Part shown: positions 24,609 through 33,709 of the stretch, one piece after another
How the letters are laid out: each line of letters begins with the position of its first letter
Numbering within the stretch: the first letter of the stretch is position 1
Source: DAHUYF01 sp035623985
GTDB taxonomy: Bacteria; Pseudomonadota; Alphaproteobacteria; ATCC43930; CGMCC-115725
Assembly: GCA_035623985.1 (NCBI GenBank)
Contig: DASPSJ010000087.1
Location: forward strand, 1 to 64,000
DNA length: 64,000 nucleotides
Direction of reading: 5' to 3'
Program-made: the position numbers and the translations under genes
Notes under the pieces: generated by a model
The model's input: the letters and a program-made list of their open reading frames with translations, nothing else
What the model was told of the DNA's origin: nothing
Databases searched by the model: none

Positions 24609-26567
24609 ATGAAAAAGCTGCTGATCGGGGTGGTGGTCCTCGTCGTGCTGGTGATCATTGTGGCCGTGGCCGCACCCTTCTTCGTTCCCGTCGATACCTA
24701 CAAGAACGAGCTTGTCGCCGCGGTGAAGCAGTCCACCGGCCGCGATTTCTCGATCAACGGCAAGGTATCGTTCTCGCTGCTGCCGAGCCTCGCGCTCGAG
24801 GCCAACGACGTCGCTTTCGCCAATCCGCCCGGCGCCGCAAGCCCGCAGATGGCGAAGCTCGCCAAGCTTGAGGTGCAGCTTAAGCTGCTGCCGCTGCTGG
24901 GCCGGCGCGTCGAGGTCGACAAGCTGGTGCTGGTCGATCCCGTCATCGCGCTCGAGGTCGACAAGCAGGGACGGCCCAACTGGCAATTCGCCCAGCCCGC
25001 CGCCGCTGCTCCCGCGCCGACGCGGCCGGCTCAGCCGCAGGCGGCGCCGGCCGCGGCCGGCGGCGGCAGCGCGCTGTCGGGCCTCAGTCTCGGCGACGTG
25101 CACCTCGAGAACGGCCAGATCAGCTATGTCGATCAGCGCAGCGGCGAGACGGTGCGCCTCGACCAGATTGCCATGAAACTGTCGCTTCCCGATCTCGACA
25201 GTCCGCTTGCGGCCGAGGGGTCTGCCGTCTACCGCGCCGAGAAGCTGTCGCTGTCGGTCGCGGTCGCCAACCCGCGGGCTTTCCTCGAAGGCAAAAGCAG
25301 CGCCGCCCAGCTCGGGCTCGCCTCCAAGCCGATCACCTTCAACTTCAAGGGCAATGCCGCGGGCTCGACGCCGGCGAAGCTTGACGGGGCGGTCGATCTC
25401 AAGATCCCGTCGCTGCGCGGCCTTGCGCAATGGGCGGGCAATCCCCTGAACGCTCCCGGCACGGGCTTTGGGCCGCTCGCGCTGGCGGGCAAGGTCAGCT
25501 ATGCCGGCACCAAGATCGACTTCACCGAGGCAAGCCTGTCCCTCGACCAGATCAACGCCAAGGGCGAACTCGCCCTCGACACCGGCGGCGCGCGGCCGGC
25601 GGTCAAAGGCAAGCTCGATGTCGACAAGCTCGACGCCAACCCTTATCTGCCGCCCGAGACGCCAAGCAAAGCCGCGCCCGCGAGCGGCGGCGGCGCGGCG
25701 GGCGGCGGCGCCGGCGGCGGTGCCGGCGGCGCGTCCTCGGGCTGGAGCGATCAGCCGATCGACGTCGCGCCGCTGAAAGCCGCCGATGTCGATTTCGCCT
25801 TGAGCGCCAACAGCCTGCTCTACCGCAAGATCGCCATCGGCAAGAGCGCGCTCGGCCTGCATCTGAAGGACGGCCGGTTCGAGGCGGATCTGACGGAGCT
25901 CGCGCTCTATCAGGGCAGCGGCAAAGGCAAGGTGGTGGTCGACGGCAGCGGCGCGGTGCCGGCGATCGATATGCAGTTCAATCTGAGCCAAGTGCAAATG
26001 GAGCCGCTGCTCAAGGACGCCATCGCCCTCGACCGGCTCAGCGGTGCCGGCGCCTTCAACATGGCGGTGGCCGGCAAAGGGCGGAGCGAGCGGGAGATCA
26101 TCGGCGCGCTCAACGGCAAGGGCGATCTCAACCTCGCCAACGGCAAGATCAAGGGCATCAACCTGGTGGCGATGATCAAGAATGTCGCCTCCGCCTTCCA
26201 AAGCAGCAACAGTACGCAGGAAACCGATTTCGCATCGCTCTCCGGCACCTGGACGATGCAGAACGGCGTCCTGCACAACAACGACCTGCAGCTCAAATCC
26301 GCCGATGTGCCGATGACCGGCGCCGGCACGGTCGACCTGCCGCAACGCCGCGTCGACTACAAGATCACGCCCAAAATCGCCGGCGCCATCGCCGTGCCGG
26401 TGATTGTCAAAGGCCCGTGGGACGATCTCTCCTACCAGCCCGATCTCGCCGGCATGGTCGGCAATCCCGCGGATCTCTTGAAAAGCGGCGCAGGCGGCGT
26501 CGGTGACACGGTCAAATCGGCGCCCGCCGGCGCCGGCAACCTGCTCAAGGGCCTGCTCGGAAAATGA
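24609..26567 (+). CDS. AsmA family envelope protein
   Basis: A 652-residue protein with one N-terminal membrane anchor (residues about 4-25) and the AsmA layout: VPVDTYKNELVAAVKQSTGR DF at the start of the periplasmic part, LLPSLALEANDVAFANPPG, and a C-terminal AsmA repeat (GKGDLNLANGKIKGINLVAM). A glycine-rich linker occupies about 357-380. AsmA proteins bridge the periplasm and are implicated in lipid transfer to the outer membrane. The start has GGGAGA upstream. It is divergent from the first Liv operon. Confidence 0.9.
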   Translation: MKKLLIGVVVLVVLVIIVAVAAPFFVPVDTYKNELVAAVKQSTGRDFSINGKVSFSLLPSLALEANDVAFANPPGAASPQMAKLAKLEVQLKLLPLLGRRVEVDKLVLVDPVIALEVDKQGRPNWQFAQPAAAAPAPTRPAQPQAAPAAAGGGSALSGLSLGDVHLENGQISYVDQRSGETVRLDQIAMKLSLPDLDSPLAAEGSAVYRAEKLSLSVAVANPRAFLEGKSSAAQLGLASKPITFNFKGNAAGSTPAKLDGAVDLKIPSLRGLAQWAGNPLNAPGTGFGPLALAGKVSYAGTKIDFTEASLSLDQINAKGELALDTGGARPAVKGKLDVDKLDANPYLPPETPSKAAPASGGGAAGGGAGGGAGGASSGWSDQPIDVAPLKAADVDFALSANSLLYRKIAIGKSALGLHLKDGRFEADLTELALYQGSGKGKVVVDGSGAVPAIDMQFNLSQVQMEPLLKDAIALDRLSGAGAFNMAVAGKGRSEREIIGALNGKGDLNLANGKIKGINLVAMIKNVASAFQSSNSTQETDFASLSGTWTMQNGVLHNNDLQLKSADVPMTGAGTVDLPQRRVDYKITPKIAGAIAVPVIVKGPWDDLSYQPDLAGMVGNPADLLKSGAGGVGDTVKSAPAGAGNLLKGLLGK

Positions 26568-26715
26568 CTCTCCTGCCCGAGCCGGACGCCGCGGAAAGGG
26601 GCGGGCTGGCGCCGATCGCCCGTTGCCTCGATCGGCGCCGGTCCATGCCGAACCCGGCCAAGCGCGGCCGGCCGGCGGCATTCGGCCTCGCGGCCTTTGC
26701 CGACGGGTTGGAGCC

Positions 26716-28053
26716 GTGACGCGCGCGGTCCCCGGAGGGCCGGCATCGCCGCTGCTCGAGGAGATCGCGACGCTCTATCGCGCCGGCCGGCGGCGCGAGG
26801 CGCTCGACGCCTGCCGCCGCCTGCTCCTCTTCGAGCGCGGCCGCGCCGATGTGACGGCGCTTGCCGGCAAGATCGCCATGGAGCTGGGCGAGGTCGCGGA
26901 GGCGGCAACGCATTACGCCGAGGCGGTGGCGCGCAAGCCGGACTTCGCCGAGGCCCATTACAATCTCGGCAACGCGCTGATGAAGCTCGGGTGCTGCGGG
27001 GAAGCGGTCGCGGCCTATCGCCGCGCCGCGCGGCTCAGGCGCGACCTCCTCCCGGTCCATGTCAATCTCGGCAACGCGCTTTACGCGCTCGGCCGCTACG
27101 ACGAAGCAGTGGCGAGCTACCGCGAAGCGGTGAGGCTCGGGCCCGATGTGGCCGACGCGCATCGCAATCTCGGCATCGCGCTCCACGAGCTCGGCGATCT
27201 CGACGGCTCCATCGCAAGCTTCCGGCGCGCGGTCGCGCTCAAGCCCGACTGGACGCAGGCGCTGCAAAGCCTGGCGAACGGCCTGATGGAGCGCGGCGAC
27301 TGGCAGGCTGCCGTCGAGACCTGCGATGCCTGGCTGCGGTTGAGCCCGGCCAATATCGAGGCGCTGGGATTGAAGGCGGTGGCGCTCGAGGAGCTCGGCG
27401 ACCGCGCCGGCGCGCGCCATCTCGTCGATTTCGAGCGGTTCGTCCAGGTGCTGGAGTTCACCGCGCCGCCCGAAGGCCATGACGACATCGGGGCCTTCAA
27501 CGCGGCGCTGGCGCGCCACGCGCTGGAGCATCCGACCTTGCGCGTGCCGCCCGAGGCCGATCCGCGCTATCACTGCGCGAGCTTGCGCATCACCGAGGAG
27601 TTCCTCGCCGAGCCAAAGGGGCCCGCGGCGGCCTTCGAGCGAATGATCGAGACCGCCGCCGACGACTACATCCGCGGCTTCGCGCGCCGCGACCCCTCGC
27701 ATCCTTTTCTGATCAATCCGCCGCGGCGCTGGCAGCTCACCTCCTGGGCCGCCGTGCTCGACGGCGCGGGCAGCCTCAACCCGCATGTGCATTACGCGGG
27801 CTATATCAGCGGCGTCTATTATCCCAAGATCCCGCAGCCGATCGGCGCGCCGGGCGAAGGCCGGGCCGGCTGGTTCGAGTTCGGCGGCAATCCCGCGCGC
27901 TTTCCTTGCAAGGTCGCGCCGCAAACGCGGTCCATTCGGCCGCGCGAGGGCATGATGCTGCTCTTTCCCTCCTATTTCTATCACGGCACCGTGCCCTTCC
28001 GCTCGGCCGAGCCGCGTGTCTCGATCGCCTTCGACGCGATTCCGATCGCCTGA
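26716..28053 (+). CDS. TPR protein with C-terminal 2OG-Fe(II) oxygenase-like domain
   Basis: A 445-residue protein. About six TPR units (34-residue repeats such as AEAHYNLGNALMKLGCCGEA) fill residues 10-225, followed by a domain of the putative 2OG-Fe(II) oxygenase type. That domain has iron-ligand histidine pattern NPHVHYAGYISGVYYP and a downstream FPSYFYHGTVPF with a 2-oxoglutarate-binding arginine in PRVSIAFD. It is probably a protein or small-molecule hydroxylase. Start chosen at GTG 26716 with GGAG close upstream; a longer upstream frame overlaps the AsmA gene and looks non-coding. It converges with the next TPR gene, six bases apart. Confidence 0.8.
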   Translation: MTRAVPGGPASPLLEEIATLYRAGRRREALDACRRLLLFERGRADVTALAGKIAMELGEVAEAATHYAEAVARKPDFAEAHYNLGNALMKLGCCGEAVAAYRRAARLRRDLLPVHVNLGNALYALGRYDEAVASYREAVRLGPDVADAHRNLGIALHELGDLDGSIASFRRAVALKPDWTQALQSLANGLMERGDWQAAVETCDAWLRLSPANIEALGLKAVALEELGDRAGARHLVDFERFVQVLEFTAPPEGHDDIGAFNAALARHALEHPTLRVPPEADPRYHCASLRITEEFLAEPKGPAAAFERMIETAADDYIRGFARRDPSHPFLINPPRRWQLTSWAAVLDGAGSLNPHVHYAGYISGVYYPKIPQPIGAPGEGRAGWFEFGGNPARFPCKVAPQTRSIRPREGMMLLFPSYFYHGTVPFRSAEPRVSIAFDAIPIA

Positions 28054-28059
28054 TTTTAC

Positions 28060-29967
28060 CTACCGCGCCGCGAGAAAGGCGCCGAGGGCATCGCGGACGC
28101 TTGCGACGACGCTGTCCCAATCGCCGATCGCCGGCTGGCGGAAGAGCCGGGCGGTGGGATACCAGGGGCTGTCCTCGCGCCCGCGCAACCAGCGCCATTC
28201 GGCCGAAAAGGGCAGCAACAGGAAAAACGGGCGGGCAAGCGCGCCGGCGAGGTGAGCGACGGCGGTGTCGACGCTGATGACGAGGTCGAGAAGGCTTACC
28301 GCCGCCGCCGTGTCGGCGAAATCCCCGAGCCGCTCGCTCAACACCGTGACCTCGGGACGCTCGCGCAACAGCTCGAGATCGCCCGGGCGCAGATCCTTCT
28401 GCAAGGCGAAGAACTTGATCCCCGGCGTCGCGAGCAGCGGCAGCAGATGCCGCAGCGGGATGGTGCGGCGGCGGTCGAAGAGGTTGGCGGCGCTGCCCGC
28501 CCACACCACGCCGATCCGCGGCGGCGCCGTCGCCTCGACGGTGGCGCGCCACGCCGCGATCCGGTCAGGCGCGGCGGCGAGATAGGGCACGTCGCGCGGG
28601 ATGATGTCCAAGGTCGTGCCGAAGGCGAGCGGCAGGCTCAGCAGCGGCGAGTGGCAATCGAAGGGCGGCAGCGCCTCGCCCTGCGCCAGAATGCGCGTCA
28701 CCCCCGCCAGGCCGGCGAGCAGCGGCACCAGCGGCTTTTGCACCTCGAGCACGACGCTCGCCCCCAGCGCCGCCACCATCGGCACGTAGCGCGCGAAATG
28801 CAGGGTATCGCCGAGCCCTTGCTCCGCATGAAGCAGGATGGTCCTGCCGGCAAGCGCCGCCTCGCCGCGCCATTGCGGCTGCGCGAAGTCGCGCCGGCGC
28901 TGGCCCGGCCCCTCGACCGCCCAACGCCCCTCATATTGCTCCCACCCCATCTTGAAATCGCCGGTGACGAGCCGGGCCAGGCCCTCGTTCCATTGCGCGG
29001 CGATGCAATCGGGCTGGAGCGCGAGCGCCCGGGCATGGAGCGGGATGGCCTGCTCGTGGCGGTTGAGCGCTTGCAGCGAATTGCCGAGATTGTTCAGCGC
29101 CTCGGCATAGTCCGGTTTTGCCGCCAGCGCCTGCTCGAAGCGCGCGATCGCCTCGTCGTGGCGGTTGAGCATCTGCAGCGCGTTGCCGAGATTGTTCAGC
29201 GCCTCGGCATAGCCCGGCCGGATCGCCGCGGCCTTCTCGTAAGGCGCGATCGCCTCGTCGTGACGTCCGAGCGTCTGCAGCGCGTTGCCGGCGTTGTAAT
29301 GCGCCTCGGCGTAATTCGGCCACAAGGCGAGCGCCGTCCGGTAATGCCGCAGGGCGTCCTCGTGCCGCCGCAGCGTCCGCATCGCATTGCCGAGGTTGTT
29401 GTGCGCCTGGGCAAAGCCGGGCTCAAGCGCGACCGCCCGCTCGAAATGCGCCACCGCCTCCTCATGGCGGCCGAGCGCATGAAGCGCCGCGCCGAGATTG
29501 TTATGCGCATCGGCGAAATCGGGCTTGAGCGCCAGCGCCCGCCGATGATGCGCCACCGCCTCCTCACAGCGGCCCAGCGCGTGCAGCGCGCGGCCGAGAT
29601 TGGTTTCCGCCGCGGCGAAGCCGGGATCGAGCGCCAGCGCGCGCCGGTAGCGCTCGATGGCCTCCTCGTGACGGCCGGCGGCCTCCAGCATGCCGCCGAG
29701 ATCGTTATGGGCGCCGGCCAACCGGGGGTTCTGGTTGAGCGCCCGGCGCATCAGCCGCACGGCGTCGTCGAAATCGCCGAGCTGGCTGCGGATAACGGCA
29801 AGGCCATAAAGCGAGGCGAAGTGGTTGCGGTCCCTGTCGAGCACGGCGCGGTAGAGCCGTTCCGCCTCGCGCAACCGGCCTTGCTGCTGCAGCGCCATCG
29901 CCTGTTGCAGCACCTGCGCCAAAGGGATGGCGGCCGGGGGATGGGGGAACGGCCTTCGCGGAGTCAT
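28060..29967 (-). CDS. TPR-repeat glycosyltransferase-like protein
   Basis: A 635-residue protein. Nine consecutive 34-residue TPR units cover about residues 15-325. The C-terminal 300 residues resemble the glycosyltransferase family 9/heptosyltransferase-like domain often joined to TPRs (HAEQGLGDTLHFARYVPM, IGVVWAGSAANLFDRRRTIP, ISVDTAVAHLAGALARPFF and the SAEWRWLRGREDSPWYP segment). It could act in surface polysaccharide synthesis or protein glycosylation. Neighbouring TPR units are close copies at DNA level. It is convergent with the TPR/oxygenase gene and followed upstream by a deacetylase gene on the same strand. Confidence 0.82.
   Translation of the reverse strand: MTPRRPFPHPPAAIPLAQVLQQAMALQQQGRLREAERLYRAVLDRDRNHFASLYGLAVIRSQLGDFDDAVRLMRRALNQNPRLAGAHNDLGGMLEAAGRHEEAIERYRRALALDPGFAAAETNLGRALHALGRCEEAVAHHRRALALKPDFADAHNNLGAALHALGRHEEAVAHFERAVALEPGFAQAHNNLGNAMRTLRRHEDALRHYRTALALWPNYAEAHYNAGNALQTLGRHDEAIAPYEKAAAIRPGYAEALNNLGNALQMLNRHDEAIARFEQALAAKPDYAEALNNLGNSLQALNRHEQAIPLHARALALQPDCIAAQWNEGLARLVTGDFKMGWEQYEGRWAVEGPGQRRRDFAQPQWRGEAALAGRTILLHAEQGLGDTLHFARYVPMVAALGASVVLEVQKPLVPLLAGLAGVTRILAQGEALPPFDCHSPLLSLPLAFGTTLDIIPRDVPYLAAAPDRIAAWRATVEATAPPRIGVVWAGSAANLFDRRRTIPLRHLLPLLATPGIKFFALQKDLRPGDLELLRERPEVTVLSERLGDFADTAAAVSLLDLVISVDTAVAHLAGALARPFFLLLPFSAEWRWLRGREDSPWYPTARLFRQPAIGDWDSVVASVRDALGAFLAAR
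29070..29320 (-). repeat. 102-base tandem repeats inside the TPR gene
   Basis: Segments such as TTGCCGAGATTGTTCAGCGC recur with a 102-base period (34 codons), for example near 29082 and 29184, within otherwise similar units. Near-identity at the nucleotide level, not only in protein, implies recent duplication or homogenisation of TPR units, and possible copy-number variation between strains. Confidence 0.7.
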
Positions 29968-29989
29968 CGGCGGTACGGGGAAGCCGTCA

Positions 29990-30859
29990 TCAGCGCCTTG
30001 CCATGCGATACCAGGCGAGGATCTCCTCCCCGGTCCAGAAGGCCACGCCCCGATGGCCTCTGGCGTAATCGAGGAAGGCCTCGAGATATTTGATCCGGTG
30101 CGGCACGCCGCTGATATAGGGGTGGATGGCGATCGACAGGAACTTGGCGCGCTGCGCGCTCTCCAGATAAAGCCGGTCGAACTGATCGGTCGCCCGCCGC
30201 AGGAACTCCTCGGCGCGATGGTGCTGCACGATCATCATCGGGATGTCGTTGAGCTCCACCGTATAGGGCAAGGTGACGAGCGGCCCGTTCGCCGTGTGGA
30301 TCTCGGTCGGCTCGTCGTCATAGACCCAGTCGCCGATATACTGCACCCCCGCCTCGGCGAGCAGCTCCGGCGTCTCGTAGGTCTGTGTCAGGCCGGGGCC
30401 GAGCCACCCGACCGGGCGCTTGCCGGTGAATTTCTCCAGCAGGTCCAGCGACTGGCGGATGGTGGCGCGCTGGTCCTCGAGCTTGTGGATCGGTCCCTGC
30501 ACGAGGCTGTGCCCCATGAATTCCCAGCCGCGCTCCAGCGCCGCCTGCGCCACCCGCGGATAGCTTTCCACCACCCTGGCGTTGATCGAGAGCGTAGCTT
30601 TGGCGCCGATCCGGTCGAAGACATCGAGGAAGCGCCAGACGCCGACGCGCATGCCGTATTCGTGCCAGCTCCAGTTCGGCACGTCGGGCAGCAGCGGCGC
30701 GCCGGTCGGCGCCGGCAGCACTTGGCGCGCCATCGGCCGCTCGATCTCCCATTCCTCGAGATTGATGATCGGCCAGACAACAAGGCGCACAGCCGCGGGC
30801 AGATGCAGCGCCGGGCGATCGACGATGGCGGAGAAAGGGACACGCTCGCGCGGCTTCAT
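29990..30859 (-). CDS. Polysaccharide deacetylase family protein
   Basis: A 289-residue cytoplasmic protein of the NodB-like/PuuE-like deacetylase group, read from ATG 30859. Recognisable segments are WSWHEYGMRVGVWRFLDVF, RIGAKATLSINARVVESYP, WEFMGHSLVQGPIHKLED and PYTVELNDIPMM. The canonical TFDDG first motif of polysaccharide deacetylases is not present; this subgroup has HEYG at the equivalent place. Substrate is unknown: it may act on a purine-derived or amide compound rather than a polysaccharide. It lies 22 bases upstream of the TPR glycosyltransferase gene on the same strand. Confidence 0.82.
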   Translation of the reverse strand: MKPRERVPFSAIVDRPALHLPAAVRLVVWPIINLEEWEIERPMARQVLPAPTGAPLLPDVPNWSWHEYGMRVGVWRFLDVFDRIGAKATLSINARVVESYPRVAQAALERGWEFMGHSLVQGPIHKLEDQRATIRQSLDLLEKFTGKRPVGWLGPGLTQTYETPELLAEAGVQYIGDWVYDDEPTEIHTANGPLVTLPYTVELNDIPMMIVQHHRAEEFLRRATDQFDRLYLESAQRAKFLSIAIHPYISGVPHRIKYLEAFLDYARGHRGVAFWTGEEILAWYRMARR

Positions 30860-31087
30860 GGGCAGGCTCGCTGGCTGGGGCCGGGAGGCAGGGCCGGAAG
30901 CATATCCCGTCCGGTCCTTGCGGCAAGCCGGTAATGACCAAGACGGCGCCGGACGACGCAGCGCTGCGCCAGCGCATGGGAAACTCCGGGATTGTGCGAC
31001 AGGGGAAACACAAGCGCGGCGCAGGCGCCTGGATGCTTGGCTCCGCCGTTCCTCTGGCCTTTCGGCAAATATCGACACAATATTGTA

Positions 31088-31115
31088 ATGCTGCGTTGCA
31101 GCATCTTTTGTCTTC
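31088..31115 (+). terminator. Terminator-like hairpin with no gene upstream
   Basis: A 7-base-pair stem (ATGCTGC with GCAGCAT, three-base loop) followed by a T-rich run. No plus-strand gene precedes it, so if functional it would end a small RNA or an antisense or read-through transcript rather than an mRNA. Confidence 0.35.
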
Positions 31116-31356
31116 TTGACTCTATGCACAAAATGACTCGAATGACCTGAGGTGTTGGGGGGTTAGACCTTTCGGTCCTGGTCCAGGAAAGTCCCCGATT
31201 CCGCATTGCAATAAAAGCGAGATCGATTTTCGGCGACTTGGCTCGCCGGGATCGGCGTCGAAGTGTTGCTCAACAGACACACACGCCATCAATCGATTGC
31301 GAAATCGCCCTCTGCACTTGTCTTGTTAGGCCCTTCCAGCCGATTTTACCGGGGTC

Positions 31357-31386
31357 GGAAGGTGTGGAGTTCCAGCCTTCCACACC
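31357..31386 (+). promoter_or_regulatory. Mutually exclusive hairpins in the porin leader
   Basis: Two overlapping pairings are possible within 30 bases that end 25 bases before the porin ATG. GGAAGG (31357-31362) can pair with CCTTCC (31376-31381), and GGTGTGGA (31361-31368) can pair with TCCACACC (31379-31386). They cannot form together. The arrangement suggests either mRNA stabilisation or translational control of the porin. Confidence 0.4.
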
Positions 31387-31410
31387 ATGGAACCGTTTGC
31401 GTGGGGGTAA

Positions 31411-32848
31411 GATGAAAAAGGTCGGAAAGTTCAATGCCGCGATGGCGCTGGGGAGCCTGACGGCTGCCGTGGCGTTGCTCGCCGGCACGCCCGTCGCCAG
31501 CGCCCAGCAGGCGCCGGCCAGCGACAGCAGCGTAGCCGGTGACGCCGCCGCGCCGGGTGGCGGATCGTTCCCGGGCTCTTTCCTGGTCCCCGGCACCAAC
31601 ACATCGCTCAAGGTCGGCGGCTTCGCGAAGTGGGATGCGATCTACGACATGAGTGCGGGCATATCGCCCTTTAGCTCGCAAGTCATGATCCCCACCTCGA
31701 TCCCGCTCAATGGCGCGGCCGGCCACCAACTTCACGGCTCATTGCTGAACGATGTGCGCCAGTCGAACTTCAACTTCGACGTCCGCACGCCGACCTCCTA
31801 CGGCGAATTGGATATCTTCGCGTTGTTCGACGGCTTCGGCCAACAGACCACGCCGAATTTGAGCCTGAACGGCGTCGACGCCTGGACGGTGCGGTTCGTG
31901 CAGTTTTACGGCGCCCTGGGCCCCCTGATGGCCGGCCAGACGCTGTCATTGTGGTTTGACGGCGATGCCCTCGGCGAGTCCGTCGATCCCACGACCTCGG
32001 TCGGCGCCATGAACGGTCTCTCCAACCGCAACACGTCGATCCGCTATACCTATGCGGGCGCCGGCGGGTTCAGCGCCGCGGTGGCCGTTCAGCAGCCCAA
32101 TCCGGAAGGCTTCACCAATGCCGGCCTGCCGGCCTCTGCGGCGGGTGCCACCGGCATCGTTCAGAATCTCAATACGGCCGCCGTCACCGCCACGGGTGCC
32201 GGCACCTTCCAGGACCTCGGCTTGAGCGGCGGTTGGGTGGAAATTCCTGATTTCATCGCCCGCCTCCGGCTCGACCAGGCCTGGGGCCATCTTGCTCTGA
32301 CCGGCCTGCTGCGCGATCAGACGGTGCATGCCACGGGGGTCCGCTTCGATAGGACCACCGGCGGCGGCGAGATATCGGGACACTTGAACACCTTCGGCAA
32401 GGATACGCTGCGGGGCGACTTCATGATAGGTACCGGCCTGGGCAGCTACCTCTCCGACATGGGCAGCCTCGCCGGCATGCAGGTCAGCACGGTCGCCGCG
32501 GGCGCCGGCCTCAGCCCGCACGTCACCGCGCCGGTGTCCTATGGCGGCTACCTGTCCTACACCCATTGGTGGACCGACATGTTGCGGTCGAGCGTCGCGC
32601 CGGGCTTCTCGCATCTTGATTTGGAGAACTCGATCATCACGGGCACGGCGAATCAGAACGCTCTCGACAGGCGCCATATCGGTGCGACGGGCAACTTGAT
32701 CTGGAGCCCGGTGCCGCAGGTCGACATCGGCATCGAGTTCGACTGGGTGCAGCGCACCACCTGGTCGTACAGCGGCGCGGGCAATACCGGCACCAGCAAC
32801 CAAGGCACCATCGAGCGTATCGAGAGCGAGGTGGTGTTCAAGTTCTAA
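31411..32848 (+). CDS. DcaP-like outer-membrane porin
   Basis: A 478-residue outer-membrane protein read from ATG 31411 with GGGGGTAAG just upstream. A signal peptide is clear (about 1-31, cleavage near ASA-QQ). The mature start FLVPGTNTSLKVGGFAKWDA and the following IYD are typical of the DcaP-like trimeric porins, which pass dicarboxylate-type molecules. Alternating hydrophobic strands run to the C-terminal phenylalanine (EVVFKF) required for outer-membrane assembly. It is monocistronic with a strong terminator. It may supply the substrates for the many transporters encoded around it. Confidence 0.9.
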
Positions 32849-32872
32849 GCCTCTTCACGAACCTTGCCATGA

Positions 32873-32902
32873 CCCGCCGGCCCTTGGGCCGGCGGGTTTT
32901 TT
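32873..32902 (+). terminator. Rho-independent terminator after porin gene
   Basis: An 11-base-pair GC-rich perfect stem (32873-32883 with 32886-32896, effectively a four-base CTTG loop) followed by six T residues, starting 25 bases after the porin stop. Confidence 0.92.
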
Positions 32903-32986
32903 CTGCCGCGAGCGCGTAGGGCTCGGCGACGGCAGGGGTTGCGCTGCGGCTTTGGCAGCCGCACCCCGGCAATCCGCGCTCGCTTC

Positions 32987-33709
32987 TCAGCCCGGCATTT
33001 GCCGCCGCTCGACGCCCATCAGCACGGCAAGCCGCTCCGGCGCGCCGAGGAGGTCGCGGCTCGCGCCGAGATGCACGATCTTTCCGCGGTCGAGCACCAG
33101 CGCGCGCTCGGTCGCGGCGAGCGCGAGGCGCGCGTGCTGCTCGACGAGCAGGATGGCGAGGTCGTCCTCGTGCTTCAGGCGCTCGACGCTCTTCAGCACG
33201 ATATCGACGATGACCGGCGCCAGGCCCTCGAGCGGCTCGTCCATCAGCAGCGCGCTGGGATTGCCCATCAGCGCGCGGCCGATCGACAGCATCTGCTGCT
33301 CGCCGCCGGAAAGCTCATTGCCATGGTGCCGCCGCCGCTCGGCGAGCGAGGGAAAGAGGTCATAGACCCGCGCGGCGGTCCAGCGGCCGGCGCGCTCGGC
33401 CACGGCGAGATTCTCCTCCACCGTCAACGAGCGGAAGATCTCGCGCTCTTGCGGCACCCAGCCGAGGCCGAGCCGCGAGCGGCGGTGCGGCGGGAGCTTG
33501 CCGATCTCGCGCCCGTCCAGCCTGATCGCGCCGCCATGCAGCGTAGTGTGGCCCATGATGGTGGCGAGCAGCGTGGTCTTGCCGACGCCGTTGCGTCCGA
33601 GCACGGCAAGCGTGCCCTTGGCCGGCAGCTCCAGCGATACGCCCTCGAGCACCACCGTCTCGCCGTAGCCGGCGCGCACGCCGTCGAGGACGATGCCTTG
33701 ACCGCTCAT
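32987..33709 (-). CDS. livF: Branched-chain amino acid type ABC transporter ATP-binding protein (second Liv system)
   Basis: A 240-residue LivF-type ATPase: Walker A GRNGVGKTT (note GRNG where GxNG varies), signature LSGGEQQMLSIGRALM and Walker B LLMDEPLEGLAP, then LLVEQH. The ATG at 33709 overlaps the stop of the preceding livG (ATGA). It is the last gene of the second Liv operon. Confidence 0.92.
   Translation of the reverse strand: MSGQGIVLDGVRAGYGETVVLEGVSLELPAKGTLAVLGRNGVGKTTLLATIMGHTTLHGGAIRLDGREIGKLPPHRRSRLGLGWVPQEREIFRSLTVEENLAVAERAGRWTAARVYDLFPSLAERRRHHGNELSGGEQQMLSIGRALMGNPSALLMDEPLEGLAPVIVDIVLKSVERLKHEDDLAILLVEQHARLALAATERALVLDRGKIVHLGASRDLLGAPERLAVLMGVERRQMPG

Larger units (their letters stand above)
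30860..31410. other. Long intergenic region upstream of the porin
   Basis: About 550 bases without a convincing gene. It is AT-richer around 31070-31240 and holds the porin promoter and leader. Two structured elements are visible: a hairpin followed by a T-rich run at 31088-31115 and a self-complementary leader segment at 31357-31386, both listed separately. Short frames exist on both strands but lack ribosome-binding sites. Confidence 0.5.

Noticed and set aside
26503..26715. Upstream extension of the TPR/oxygenase reading frame
   Set aside because: Overlaps the end of the AsmA gene and has shadow-frame composition; a GTG at 26716 with a nearby GGAG gives a sensible N-terminus.
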